A stretch of DNA of 64,000 nucleotides from Scatavimonas merdipullorum. Lineage in GTDB: Bacteria > Bacillota > Clostridia > Oscillospirales > Acutalibacteraceae. The DNA is taken from positions 1 through 64,000 of the forward strand of contig DVGH01000034.1 in assembly GCA_018712865.1 (NCBI GenBank), given 5' to 3'. Position numbers and translations under genes: made by a program. Below are positions 1 through 8,187 of this stretch, in pieces. Position 1 is the stretch's first letter, and each line of letters opens with the position of its first letter. The notes beneath the pieces were generated by a model. That model searched no databases. It was not told the origin of the DNA and saw only the letters and a program-made list of their open reading frames with translations.

Positions 1-442
1 TCTTTTCTGCAAACCATTCCGTATCCCCAGGATTCCAGCTGTTTAAGTTCGAACCAATACTTACGTTCGCATCTTCCGGCAGGGCTTCCGGTATTGTTAC
101 ATTGAAAATAAGCTTTACTGTGTCTGTAGGCTCATTTTCAATTGGGAAACGGTCAATGACCTTTGCCACAAACTGCTGCACATACAGTACGTCCTGTGTG
201 TTTACATCCTGATCCCCCACAGTAACGTTCGCCGCAACAAGGTCTATTTCATCCGCTGAAATTGCCTTGGCAATATATTTTTGCATGCATAATGCATCCT
301 GCACTTCTACCTTTCCGTTTCCGTCTGCGTCGCCATAAAGGACTTCTGCGGCAGAAACATGGAACACCGAAAGGCATCCGCTTGTAATCAGCAAAACGGC
401 AGCTAAAAAAATACTGAGGATTTTCCTGTGCTTTCTTGTCAT
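1..442 (-). CDS. Secreted dockerin protein with a probable starch-binding (CBM20-like) start; 3' end outside window
   Basis: The first 147 codons of a longer gene that runs off the left edge. A lysine/arginine-rich start and hydrophobic stretch (residues 1-31, with an SGC motif and an AlaAla exit) form a signal peptide. Residues about 37-90 carry two dockerin type I repeats: a clear GDADGNGKVEVQD calcium loop followed by MQKYIAK, and a second, more divergent loop followed by VQQFVAK. After a linker with PTD, the visible end reads like the opening of a family 20 starch-binding domain (VKLIFNV, then GSNLNSWNPGD). The start ATG at 442 follows an AAGGAGAG ribosome site. Dockerins anchor secreted proteins to cohesins, so attachment to a cellulosome-like scaffold is inferred. 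The carbohydrate-binding call is tentative because only about 40 residues are visible. Confidence 0.8.
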   Translation of the reverse strand, partial: MTRKHRKILSIFLAAVLLITSGCLSVFHVSAAEVLYGDADGNGKVEVQDALCMQKYIAKAISADEIDLVAANVTVGDQDVNTQDVLYVQQFVAKVIDRFPIENEPTDTVKLIFNVTIPEALPEDANVSIGSNLNSWNPGDTEWFAEK

Positions 443-550
443 TTTTCAACTCTCCTTTTCATCTGGATTTTCACACCTTTTGTACACCGTCCCAATAAAT
501 TGCTATACACATCATCCTTTCCAATGATATTAAGCTTTTTTTACAAAATA

Positions 551-556
551 ATTATA
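551..556 (-). promoter_or_regulatory. Extended -10 of the dockerin gene
   Basis: On the minus strand the sequence TGTTATAAT is an extended -10 element about 110 bases upstream of the dockerin start. No good -35 hexamer is seen at the right distance, which fits extended -10 promoters. No other feature was seen in the 450-666 spacer. Confidence 0.45.
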
Positions 557-666
557 ACATATTGATCAAATAATGGTATTAATATACTGACATGAAGTAT
601 TAAAATTCTGATTTTTTGCAAAAATGAAAGCCAAGGCAGTATAAGCACACCGCTTTGGCTTTTGAT

Positions 667-1548
667 TTATTGCATTTCTTTTTTGCTGTAAATTTTACGA
701 AATTCGCTGGGCGTAATTCGGAACGCCTCCCGAAACTTGCTTGTAAAATAGCTGGTAGAAGAAAAACCCGCCCGGAACGCCGCCTCTTCAATGGTACAGC
801 CATCCTGCAAAAGAAATTCCTTGGATTTATCCAGCCGGAAATCTGTCAAATATTCTACAAGCGTTCTGCCTGTGTATTTTTTAAATGTGCGCATAAAATA
901 GGATTCGTTATAATGCACCTGCTGCGCAAGCTCCTTGACCGTAATATCTTCGCTGTAATGGTTGCCGATATAATCCAAAACAGTCTTTACCGCTATAGAA
1001 GCCTTGTTGGAGCTATACCGGCTGCGGCTGTAATGGCCGCCGCCTAAAATTTCATAAAACATCTGTAAAATCAAGTATTTTGCTTTCAGCTGATAAAACG
1101 CAGGTTTTTCTCTGCTGCATTCCACCAACGTAAAAAAGGCGTTTTTAATTTGCGCATAATTTTTCTGCCCGGGCGAAATTTTACTGGAAATCTCTATCTG
1201 CCGGGTTGCAATTGGCTCTGCAACCTCTTTTTGACAAAATTCGCCGGAGGCACCACCCAGCATCTTTATATCAAAAACAAGCGACCGGAACAAAAGTCGT
1301 TCCTCCCCGCTTTTAATATGGTGCACCTGCTCCGGAGGCACACAGATAAAATCCCCTGTCTTTCCGTCGGTAACGGTGTCGTTAATCCGAACATGCATTT
1401 GACCCTGCTGTACATAAATAATTTCCATTTCCTTATGCCAGTGCATATAACAATCCTTATATACCCTGTTATTGCAGTCGTAAAATTCCAGCGGAAGCAA
1501 AAATGTCCCGTGGCTTTTCAGTTCGCGTTTTTTGTTGTCAACATCCAT
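667..1548 (-). CDS. AraC-family transcriptional regulator
   Basis: A 293-residue regulator. Residues about 15-110 form a cupin-like sensor domain with the HWHKEMEI histidine motif and a VPPEQVHHI strand, typical of AraC proteins that bind a small ligand such as a sugar. Residues about 190-288 hold the two helix-turn-helix motifs of the AraC DNA-binding domain: VKELAQQVHYNESYFMRTFKK, then IEEAAFRAGFSSTSYFTSKFR. It lies 12 bases downstream of the HD-domain gene, in line with the phosphohexomutase gene, so all three may be co-transcribed. Its target is unknown; the dockerin gene just downstream is a candidate by position only. Confidence 0.92.
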   Translation of the reverse strand: MDVDNKKRELKSHGTFLLPLEFYDCNNRVYKDCYMHWHKEMEIIYVQQGQMHVRINDTVTDGKTGDFICVPPEQVHHIKSGEERLLFRSLVFDIKMLGGASGEFCQKEVAEPIATRQIEISSKISPGQKNYAQIKNAFFTLVECSREKPAFYQLKAKYLILQMFYEILGGGHYSRSRYSSNKASIAVKTVLDYIGNHYSEDITVKELAQQVHYNESYFMRTFKKYTGRTLVEYLTDFRLDKSKEFLLQDGCTIEEAAFRAGFSSTSYFTSKFREAFRITPSEFRKIYSKKEMQ

Positions 1549-1560
1549 CTTCCTGCCTCC

Positions 1561-2049
1561 TTATACGCCGTACAGGTCCTTGAGGAGTACTTTTCCCGCA
1601 TCTGTTCGAAAAATTTTCCGCTTTGCCTGATAAAGCGCATACTCCGATAAACCATCCTCAAAAGCGTTTACAAGAAAATCCGCTTCCAGCAATATGCGGT
1701 AATCCATCCCGTCTACCGCATCATAGGTATGGTGGTGCGCCACCAGGTAGCAGACCCGCTGTATTACCTGCGGATCGCACCCCAAAGAGGAAAGCAGCTC
1801 CTTTGCCAATGGCGGCCCTTCCTTTTCCTGGTATTTTCCTGCGCTGCTGCCATATTTGCGCTCGCTTTCTTTGATCCCTATGTCATGGACCGCGGCGGCA
1901 ACTTCTACGATCTGTTGCGTGCGGTCATCAAGCCCCTGCGCTTTGCCAATCATCTGCGCAAAGGCATATACCTTTAATAAGTGGTTGACCCGTTTTATAT
2001 CCTTCCCAAAAAAGGCACACATTTCAAGTAAAATTGTTTGTATGTTCAT
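1561..2049 (-). CDS. HD-domain phosphohydrolase
   Basis: A 162-residue single-domain protein. It carries an N-terminal helix with RVNHLLKVYAFAQ (first metal His), the paired AVHDIGIK motif (HD, residues about 54-60) and a later VAHHHTYD histidine cluster, in the spacing of small HDIG-type metal-dependent phosphohydrolases. The family hydrolyses phosphate esters of nucleotides or similar compounds; the substrate here cannot be read from sequence. Eleven bases separate it from the phosphohexomutase gene upstream and 12 from the AraC gene downstream, suggesting one transcript. Confidence 0.85.
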   Translation of the reverse strand: MNIQTILLEMCAFFGKDIKRVNHLLKVYAFAQMIGKAQGLDDRTQQIVEVAAAVHDIGIKESERKYGSSAGKYQEKEGPPLAKELLSSLGCDPQVIQRVCYLVAHHHTYDAVDGMDYRILLEADFLVNAFEDGLSEYALYQAKRKIFRTDAGKVLLKDLYGV

Positions 2050-2060
2050 TGTAACTTCCC

Positions 2061-3572
2061 TTATAAGGCAGACGTGTCAAGCCCGTCGCACGTTTTTAAA
2101 AACGCCGCGACCTTGCTTAAAATCTTATCCACGCCGCCTTCTATGTCGCTTTCTATATTTAAAGGCATAATTGGGTCGTGCACGCTCAGGCGCAGCAAAA
2201 ACCATCCGTCGCCTTCCCCTTTTTCAAACGATACGCGCACACCCTCTGCGCTGTCCGGTGCAATCTGCCAGCCGCTTTGCTTTTCTGCATAGGCAAGCAG
2301 GCGGTCTAAAATATGGTTTCCGCACGCCTTAAAATCACTTTGTGTAATCCGCAGGCGGATCTCCCTGCTTTCTGCCGGTTCCTGTAAACCGGCAATCATG
2401 TCCTCCAGCTTTTTTCCCTGCTGCCGCAGCTGCGCCATTTTAATAATGATTTTTGTACATAAATAAGCACCGTCGTCAAGAAAATAATTTTCACGCATAG
2501 CCGCATGGCCCGACGTTTCAATTGCAAGGGGGCAGTTGATACCCGCTGCGTTGAGCTCCAGCGCTTTATTGATGACATTTTTATACCCTCTTTTAAACCG
2601 GCAGTGCTTCCCGCCAAGCTCCTTTTCTATAAAATCCTTAAGTCCGCTTGAAGTAATAGAATCCGTAACGATCGTTCCCCCATCGTTGTCTTCCAGAGCA
2701 ATTGCGGCGGCCATTGCTACCAGGCGGTTGCGGTTGATCTCTTTTCCGTTTGCATCTACGGCCCCGCCCCGGTCAACGTCTGTGTCAAAAATCACGCCTA
2801 GGTCGGCCTTTGCATGCTGTACCGCCTGACACACAGCGTGCATGGCGGTTTCGTCCTCCGGGTTTGGGACATGATTTGGGAACATGCCGTCCGGCTCCAA
2901 AAACTGGCTGCCGGAAATATCTGCCCCCAACGGCTCCAGCACCTCTGTTGCATAAAAGCCTCCTGCGCCGTTGCCCGCATCCACCACAATTTTAAATCCC
3001 GCAAGCGGGTGTGCGTAATCCGGCGCCATAACCGCGCTGCATATTATTTCGCGCAGACGTTTTGCATAGCTGTGCATATAATCCACCTTTTGAACCGAGC
3101 CTCCGTCCGTTTTCTGCGGCGCCCTGCCGTCCTGCGCACAGGACAGAATCGTTTCTATATCGCATCCTTCCAACCCGCCCTGGCGCGTAAAAAATTTCAG
3201 GCCATTACGGTTGAACGGATGATGGCTGGCCGTAACCTGCACCGCACCGTCACAGGCAAGGTCTACGGTTGTCATAAACATAGACGGTGTCGAAGCAAGG
3301 CCGCAGTCAAGCACGGCAATTCCGCTGTCTGCAAGGGTCCGGGTTACAGCCTCGGCTATACGGGGACCGGATATTCTGGAATCTCTGCCAACTGCAACGG
3401 TTAGCTTTCCCGCTTCTTTTCCCGTTTTTTCCATCAGCCACAAAACGTATGCACCGGCTATCTTTACAACGGCCTCATCCGTGAGATTAACACTTTGCCC
3501 CGGTACGCCCTCGCTTGCCACACCACGGATGTCCGTCCCGCTTTTTAATTGTCTCCAAAAATCATTAAGCAT
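2061..3572 (-). CDS. Phosphomannomutase/phosphoglucomutase
   Basis: A 503-residue alpha-D-phosphohexomutase that interconverts hexose 1-phosphates and 6-phosphates in the cytoplasm, feeding glycan precursor synthesis. The phosphoserine loop TASHHPFNRNG lies at residues 114-124 (Ser116 is the phosphorylated residue). The metal-binding loop DTDVDRGG is at 263-270, and the sugar-binding loop has ETSGHAA near 358. TDIRG at residue 13 is the usual N-terminal substrate loop. The ETSGH sugar loop (Glu, Ser, His) is the type shared by mannose and glucose mutases, so the substrate is left open. The start ATG follows AAAGGACGG. It heads the likely operon with the HD and AraC genes. Confidence 0.92.
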   Translation of the reverse strand: MLNDFWRQLKSGTDIRGVASEGVPGQSVNLTDEAVVKIAGAYVLWLMEKTGKEAGKLTVAVGRDSRISGPRIAEAVTRTLADSGIAVLDCGLASTPSMFMTTVDLACDGAVQVTASHHPFNRNGLKFFTRQGGLEGCDIETILSCAQDGRAPQKTDGGSVQKVDYMHSYAKRLREIICSAVMAPDYAHPLAGFKIVVDAGNGAGGFYATEVLEPLGADISGSQFLEPDGMFPNHVPNPEDETAMHAVCQAVQHAKADLGVIFDTDVDRGGAVDANGKEINRNRLVAMAAAIALEDNDGGTIVTDSITSSGLKDFIEKELGGKHCRFKRGYKNVINKALELNAAGINCPLAIETSGHAAMRENYFLDDGAYLCTKIIIKMAQLRQQGKKLEDMIAGLQEPAESREIRLRITQSDFKACGNHILDRLLAYAEKQSGWQIAPDSAEGVRVSFEKGEGDGWFLLRLSVHDPIMPLNIESDIEGGVDKILSKVAAFLKTCDGLDTSAL

Positions 3573-3604
3573 TGCTTTTTCCGTCCTTTTTTTTATTTAT
3601 TGTC

Positions 3605-3634
3605 ATTATACACGCAAAAAAGAAAAAAGTACAA
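3605..3634 (-). promoter_or_regulatory. Promoter of the phosphohexomutase operon
   Basis: On the minus strand, TTGTAC (3634-3629) and TATAAT (3610-3605) are separated by 18 bases, about 30 bases upstream of the gene start. Confidence 0.6.
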
Positions 3635-3743
3635 CAAAAATTCCCTTGCGCATTACAACGCGCTTGCCAAATTCCCCTTCATATTATTTTCCGTATCGGG
3701 GCACAATAAAAATACCACATGAAAAACAAGGGGGCGTCCGCCG

Positions 3744-4412
3744 GTGGAGCATTTAATTGAATTAAAAAACATCAGTAAAATTTACCGGTCAGGAAGTGAA
3801 CAGATCCGCGCGCTTGACAATATAAGCCTGCATATAGACAAAGGGGAGCTGATCGCCATTGTGGGGAAATCCGGCTCCGGTAAGTCGACCCTGATGAATA
3901 TTCTTGGCTGCCTTGACACGCCGGAGGAGGGCACATACTATTTAAATGGTAAAAACGTGGCCGGCATGAAGGAAAACGAGCTGTCCTATGTGCGTAACAG
4001 GCTGATCGGCTTTGTGTTCCAGAGCTTTAACCTGATCCCAACGCTTACCGCACTGGAAAACGTGGAGCTGCCGCTTTCTTACCGCGGCATAAAAAAGAAA
4101 GAGCGCAGAAACCTTGCATATGACGCACTTTGCTGCGTAGGGCTGGAAAAAAGAATGCACCACCGGCCCTCCCAGCTTTCAGGCGGGCAGCAGCAGCGCG
4201 TGGCAATCGCCAGAGCAATTGCAGCAAGCCCGCCGGTTATTCTTGCAGACGAGCCAACCGGAAATTTGGACAAACATTCCGGGGACGATATAATAAATAT
4301 ACTTTTTAGCTTGCATTCTAAAGGAAAAACTGTTATACTAATCACACATGATATAAATTTGGCGCAAAAAGCGCAAAGAAATATATGCATTTTAGATGGA
4401 AAATCTTTGTAA
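3744..4412 (+). CDS. ABC transporter ATP-binding protein, MacB/LolD type, without an adjacent permease
   Basis: A 222-residue ATPase of the MacB/LolD/FtsE class. It shows Walker A GKSGSGKS (41-48), Q-loop VFQSFNLIP, signature LSGGQQQR, Walker B VILADEPTGNLD and H-loop LITHD. These ATPases drive FtsX-like membrane partners that export peptides or lipoproteins or shape the envelope. The start is GTG at 3744, 9 bases after AAGGGGG. No permease gene lies on either side: the upstream neighbour is the divergent phosphohexomutase and the downstream one a small acidic protein with its own promoter. It must work with a membrane protein encoded elsewhere, or is left over from a lost operon. Confidence 0.9.
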   Translation: MEHLIELKNISKIYRSGSEQIRALDNISLHIDKGELIAIVGKSGSGKSTLMNILGCLDTPEEGTYYLNGKNVAGMKENELSYVRNRLIGFVFQSFNLIPTLTALENVELPLSYRGIKKKERRNLAYDALCCVGLEKRMHHRPSQLSGGQQQRVAIARAIAASPPVILADEPTGNLDKHSGDDIINILFSLHSKGKTVILITHDINLAQKAQRNICILDGKSL

Positions 4413-4769
4413 TTTTTGGCATACCAAAATTTCAGGCAAAAATTTGTAAGATTTACCAAATCCTCTTGCATACAAAATAGAAAGACGTACAAACTGGTTA
4501 AAGAAACAAGTATAAAAATATAGAAAAGCAAAATTTTTCTTTTGTTTTTGTTATCATTGCACAATTATATTTTTGTTATTCATGCAGTTTACCCATTGTT
4601 CAGGTTATTTATACCAAAAATTTTTCCTTCTTTTTGTTGACATTTCTGAATCCGGTGCTATAATATAGACAACGGGTACGGTGTGCCCGTTTCTATACAC
4701 AACCGAAATGAGAAGCAAAATCAAAGTAGGCACGCAAAAATTCATAAGTATATGAAGGAGGAATTTTTT
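4413..4769 (+). other. Intergenic region with a promoter
   Basis: An A/T-rich 357-base gap between the orphan ABC ATPase and the small acidic protein. It contains the strong promoter at 4637-4664 and the ribosome site AAGGAGGAA at 4755-4763. No convincing coding sequence or structured RNA was seen. Confidence 0.6.
4637..4664 (+). promoter_or_regulatory. Consensus promoter of the small acidic protein gene
   Basis: TTGACA (4637-4642) and TATAAT (4659-4664), both perfect matches, lie 16 bases apart. Transcription would start near 4671, about 100 bases before the ATG at 4770. Confidence 0.8.
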
Positions 4770-5036
4770 ATGTCACCGATTCTTGAATTACACGACATCG
4801 ATGTAACCGCATTCCTCGCCGTGCTTGACACTTGCGAGGGAAATGTGTACCTCGTAACACGCGAGGGAGATCATTTGAATCTCAAAAGCAAGCTTTGCCA
4901 GTTAGTAGGTTTAACACAGCTTATTGAAGGCGGCAAAATTGCCGAGGCTTATATCGTATGCGAAAACAAGGATGACGAACGCAAGCTGTTCCGATTCAAC
5001 CTTCTCGGGGATACCGGAGAAGCTGAAATTGATTAA
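4770..5036 (+). CDS. Small acidic conserved-looking protein of unknown function
   Basis: An 88-residue cytoplasmic protein with no membrane segment, cysteine-pair metal site or recognised family motif. It is acidic at its C-terminus (LLGDTGEAEID) and contains a LEL-D-D start and a regular hydrophobic pattern (NVYLVTREGD, KIAEAYIVCEN) suggesting a compact alpha/beta fold. The ATG at 4770 was chosen because AAGGAGGAA ends 6 bases before it; the reading frame is open further upstream but without a ribosome site. A perfect promoter and a 20-base-pair hairpin enclose it, so it is probably a highly expressed single-gene unit. I do not recognise the family. Confidence 0.75.
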   Translation: MSPILELHDIDVTAFLAVLDTCEGNVYLVTREGDHLNLKSKLCQLVGLTQLIEGGKIAEAYIVCENKDDERKLFRFNLLGDTGEAEID

Positions 5037-5074
5037 TTCTCACATTTTGTTTTACCATTATTTCAAGAAATCCT

Positions 5075-5114
5075 AACCGGAACCGCCGTCCCATATGGGG
5101 CGGCGGTTTCGGTT
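5075..5114 (+). terminator. Long hairpin after the small acidic gene
   Basis: Arms 5075-5094 and 5095-5114 pair over 20 positions with two G-U wobbles around a CATATG centre. The T-run that follows is weak, so termination is likely but not certain. Confidence 0.6.
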
Positions 5115-5185
5115 TGTACGCCTTTTTATACGGTAGGCTTGCAAAATATGTCGTTGTGTTGTATGCTTATTATTGCGTTTTTACG

Positions 5186-5226
5186 TGGTCTGTCGCAACA
5201 TCCAGACTAAAAACAAAACTACGGAG
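5186..5226 (+). promoter_or_regulatory. preQ1-I riboswitch controlling queT translation
   Basis: GTCTG (5188-5192) pairs with CAGAC (5203-5207) around a 10-base C-rich loop starting TCGCAAC. An A-rich tail (TAAAAACAAAAC) follows and runs into the ribosome site GGAGGG (5223-5228). This stem, loop length, A-rich tail and overlap with the ribosome site match the short class I preQ1 aptamer. The next gene is a predicted queuosine-precursor transporter, the expected regulon member. Ligand binding should hide the ribosome site and stop translation. Confidence 0.75.
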
Positions 5227-5235
5227 GGATTTTTT

Positions 5236-5781
5236 ATGTCAAAAAACAAAACCGCGCTTTATCTGGCGCAAGCCGCTGTAATAGCGGCATTGTACACCGT
5301 ACTGACCTACGCGCAGGAGCTTTTTCTTCCAGGGACAACCTCTATGGCTGTGCAATTTCGCTTTTCAGAAGCGCTGACCATGCTTGCTCTTTTTACACCC
5401 GCTGCAATTCCCGGCCTTACGGTCGGATGTGCGCTTGCAAATTTAGTAAGCCTGGGCGCCCTGCCCATAGATATGTTCTTCGGTTCGCTTGCCACCCTGC
5501 TTTGTGCAATTTGTATGTACAGGCTGCGCCACATCCGCATAAAGGGGTTGCCAATCCTTGCAGCACTTATGCCCGCTTTGTTTAACGGTGTGATCATCGG
5601 GCTGGAAATCGAGATATTTTTTATAGCGGGCACATTCCACATAACAAGCTTCCTTTTGCAGGCAGGGCTTGTAGCGCTGGGGGAACTGGGCGTTTGTATT
5701 GTGCTGGGGCTGCCGCTTACAGCGCTTTTAGAACGCACGCGCCTTGCAGACCGCCTGTTTAAAATGCAAAGCAACGGATAA
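5236..5781 (+). CDS. queT: QueT-type queuosine-precursor transporter, ECF S-component
   Basis: A 181-residue very hydrophobic protein with about five or six membrane segments. The FRFSEALTMLALFTPAAIPG segment near residue 37 and the GLTVGCALANLV helix are characteristic of QueT substrate-capture subunits of energy-coupling factor transporters. It would bind a queuosine precursor such as preQ1 and use the shared EcfA/EcfT module, which is not encoded here. The start ATG at 5236 sits just after the preQ1 riboswitch and its GGAGGG ribosome site; the open frame extends upstream but through the aptamer. Family membership and riboswitch support each other. Confidence 0.88.
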   Translation: MSKNKTALYLAQAAVIAALYTVLTYAQELFLPGTTSMAVQFRFSEALTMLALFTPAAIPGLTVGCALANLVSLGALPIDMFFGSLATLLCAICMYRLRHIRIKGLPILAALMPALFNGVIIGLEIEIFFIAGTFHITSFLLQAGLVALGELGVCIVLGLPLTALLERTRLADRLFKMQSNG

Positions 5782-5819
5782 GGCGCGCGTTTTCATTTTA
5801 AGGGGGTACAAGGGGAACC

Positions 5820-7513
5820 ATGGGATTAAACATAACCAAAGCCAAACGGAAGAAAATGGACATTTTTTAATTGTCGCTATTATCCTTTTACCTATTTTGA
5901 TAGCAATGCAGGGGTTCGACCTGAACGACACCGGCTATCATGCGCAAAACGCAGCACATTTTCTGGATTATTCTGCTGAAACAACTACCTCTCAGTTTTT
6001 TTCCAGACTGTTTGATTATCTATTTTATCAGGTCTTTGGATTTATGGGCCTGAGCTCTTTATATCTGTTAAACGTATGTACCATTCTTTTTTCTGCATTT
6101 TTTGCTTATAAAATAGTTGTAACGCTTGTACCAAAAACGGTGGCTCTTCTGGGAATTTTGTTATCCGTTTTATTTGCAATGAATTTTATCCACATTGCAA
6201 ACTACAACACAAAAACCGTCTTTTTGGCTATACTGTGTGCATTTTTTCTGTTTAACGGCTTAACAAAAAACAAACTGGTATTCTTTCTGCCAGGTGGGCT
6301 TATAGCCGGTTTTAGCATTTTCTTTCGCTTTCCGAACGTCATGTTTCTCTTATTTATTGCGGCTATTTTGTATTGGAATATTGTAAAACACCAAAAAGCT
6401 TCTTTATTTTTTAAGCAAACGCTTATGTTTCTGCTTGGCATAGCGCTTGCCGTCGGTGCAAGCGTTGTCATTGTGTGGTGTATAGACCTTTTTTCACCTG
6501 CTTCGGTCAGCTTTTTTAGCATACAGTCCGGCAGCACCGGAAGTTACGAGCTGTTACAACTGCTGCATGGGTACATTACCGGCATTTTACAGGCCTTAGC
6601 CAATACATTTCCATATGTGTTGGTTCTGGCCTGCGCCGTGTCCACTTTATTTGCTGTTAAAATAGAAAACGCGGCAGCAAGAAGAATTGCCTACGGCATA
6701 AATATCTGCATGTTTTTGGCCTGTGCTTTCTATCTGGCTAAATCTTTTGACACGCAAGCGGTTGTTTTGTCTTTTGGTATCATAACGTACATAGGGTCCG
6801 TCTATTTTCTACAAAATAAAAATCTTGAACCGTTGTTTGCATTACTGTTTATCTTTGGCACACTGGTTGCCGCAATGCCGTGTATCGGCTCCAACACAAA
6901 AATCAGCCATGCAAAGCTGGGCCTTTTTGTGCTTGCTCCGCTTGCCTTTTATATAATTTATTATATATACAAACAATTGAAACTAAAAAATAAAGCACAA
7001 ATGCTCATGCTGAAAGGCGGCGCCGTCTTGCTGCTTGCAGCTTTTGCGTTTAATCTTGTGGTTTTAAGCGGCGCGTTTATGGAACCTTCTAACCGTTTGC
7101 AGATTACCTCTTCCATACAGTCTGAAAAGATGCGCGGTATTTTCACTTCTTCATTTCGGGCGGAATTCTGCAACACCGCAATTCGGGAGCTATCCGAAAT
7201 TCCCAACCCATATATGATTATTTACGGAGCCGACGGAATCCATTACCTGACTGATAAGATACCGTATCTGAACAGATGCGGCATAAATTTTGATTCTTAT
7301 CCAAAAGAACACCTGCAAAATGACCTGTATGCGCAGCACGATAAAGCGCAGCTCCCTATTGTATTGCTGCCAAAGGTAGATACTTATAGCTATCAAAGGC
7401 ATGTGATTACTGAAAAATCGGAAAAACAGCTGATTATTGAAGAATTTGTCCGCACCCATGCTTACAGGATACAGTACGAGGATGAAAATATGACCATTTA
7501 CGTTCCCATTTGA
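5820..7513 (+). CDS. Polytopic membrane protein (possible GT-C glycosyltransferase), frame broken near its start
   Basis: About 560 residues with roughly eleven hydrophobic segments. The best N-terminus is ATG 5820 (after AAGGGG), reading MGLNITKAKRKKMDIF, a basic cytoplasmic start. It stops at TAA 5868, and the hydrophobic continuation LIVAIILLPILIAMQGFDLND lies in the -1 frame. One extra T in the T6 run 5863-5868 would join the two parts into a normal start plus first membrane helix. The acidic GFDLNDTGYH after the first helix recalls the first-loop aspartates of GT-C fold transferases that use polyprenyl sugars; the C-terminal part is soluble. Function is therefore tentative. The frame break may be real (slippage, pseudogene) or a sequencing error. 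Confidence 0.7.
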
Positions 7514-7550
7514 ACAGAAGACAAATTTGTTTAAAGTTTAAATACAAAAG

Positions 7551-7598
7551 AGCCGCCGAACAACAAGAAAACTCCTTCTTGTGTTCAGCGGCTTTTTT
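7551..7598. terminator. Bidirectional terminator between the membrane protein and padR genes
   Basis: AGCCGC-GAACA-CAAGAA pairs with its complement across 7551-7593, followed by T6 on the plus strand and preceded by an A-run that gives T residues on the minus strand. It serves the two convergent genes. Confidence 0.85.
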
Positions 7599-7611
7599 GT
7601 GCTACCCCAAA

Positions 7612-7959
7612 TCAGCCTGAAATATCTTTCAGCAGATTTTCACCCAGCACCTTTTGAATGCCGAGGTTAATGGAGCGGTATTCGGCAACAATAGATTTTA
7701 AATACTCCTTGCCAGCCGCCTCCAAATGGTAGTACTTGCGCAGCCTTTTCCCAACGATTTCCTGTCTGTCTGTAATAACACCCTTTTCAATCAGGCGGTA
7801 CAGCGTAGGATACAAGGAACCTTCGGGCATGACAAAATAGCCCTCGCTGCGCTCTCTTAATTCCTGAGCAAGCTGATAGCCGTACATGTCTTCTTTTTCC
7901 AGCAGGAAAAGGATCAACATCTCGGACGTGCCTTTTTTCAGGTTTTCAGAAATACCCAT
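7612..7959 (-). CDS. PadR-family transcriptional regulator
   Basis: A 115-residue winged-helix repressor. The N-terminal KKGTSEMLILFLLEKEDMYGYQLAQEL helix pair and the wing motif GSLYPTLYRLIEKGVI (about residues 47-62) are diagnostic of PadR proteins, followed by RKYYHLEAAGKEYL and a short dimerisation helix. Such proteins repress drug-efflux or stress genes and are released by small toxic ligands. It is divergently transcribed from the MATE exporter across a 228-base region holding a long inverted repeat over the exporter promoter, so control of that exporter and of itself is very likely. Confidence 0.92.
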   Translation of the reverse strand: MGISENLKKGTSEMLILFLLEKEDMYGYQLAQELRERSEGYFVMPEGSLYPTLYRLIEKGVITDRQEIVGKRLRKYYHLEAAGKEYLKSIVAEYRSINLGIQKVLGENLLKDISG

Positions 7960-8045
7960 TTTTCCCAGCCTCCTTTTTCAAGATTCAACATACATAAACG
8001 CACCGTAGTCTTTACCATCAACGACGGGTTTATATAGCCAGTAAT

Positions 8046-8074
8046 ATTATAGCGTATATATTTTAAAAAAACAA
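8046..8074 (-). promoter_or_regulatory. padR promoter
   Basis: On the minus strand TTGTTT (8074-8069) and TATAAT (8051-8046) are 17 bases apart. It lies back to back with the MATE promoter. Confidence 0.5.
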
Positions 8075-8083
8075 CAATAAATG

Positions 8084-8125
8084 ACACACTTTTAAAAAAA
8101 ATTAAAAAAAAATTTAAAAGTGTGT
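8084..8125. promoter_or_regulatory. Inverted repeat, probable PadR operator
   Basis: Arms 8084-8096 (ACACACTTTTAAA) and 8113-8125 are perfect 13-base complements, and flanking TAAATG/CATTTA extends the dyad. The right arm ends on the first base of the MATE -35 box. PadR proteins bind dyads of this kind at divergent promoters; binding here is inferred. Confidence 0.6.
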
Positions 8126-8153
8126 TGACATTTACTATTCGCGTCACTAAAAT
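8125..8153 (+). promoter_or_regulatory. MATE exporter promoter
   Basis: TTGACA (8125-8130) and TAAAAT (8148-8153) with a 17-base spacer. A smaller dyad, CACT-N6-AGTG, overlaps the -10 box. Confidence 0.8.
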
Positions 8154-8187
8154 GAGTGTCATATTGCAATAAAAAGGGGGCCCAAGT

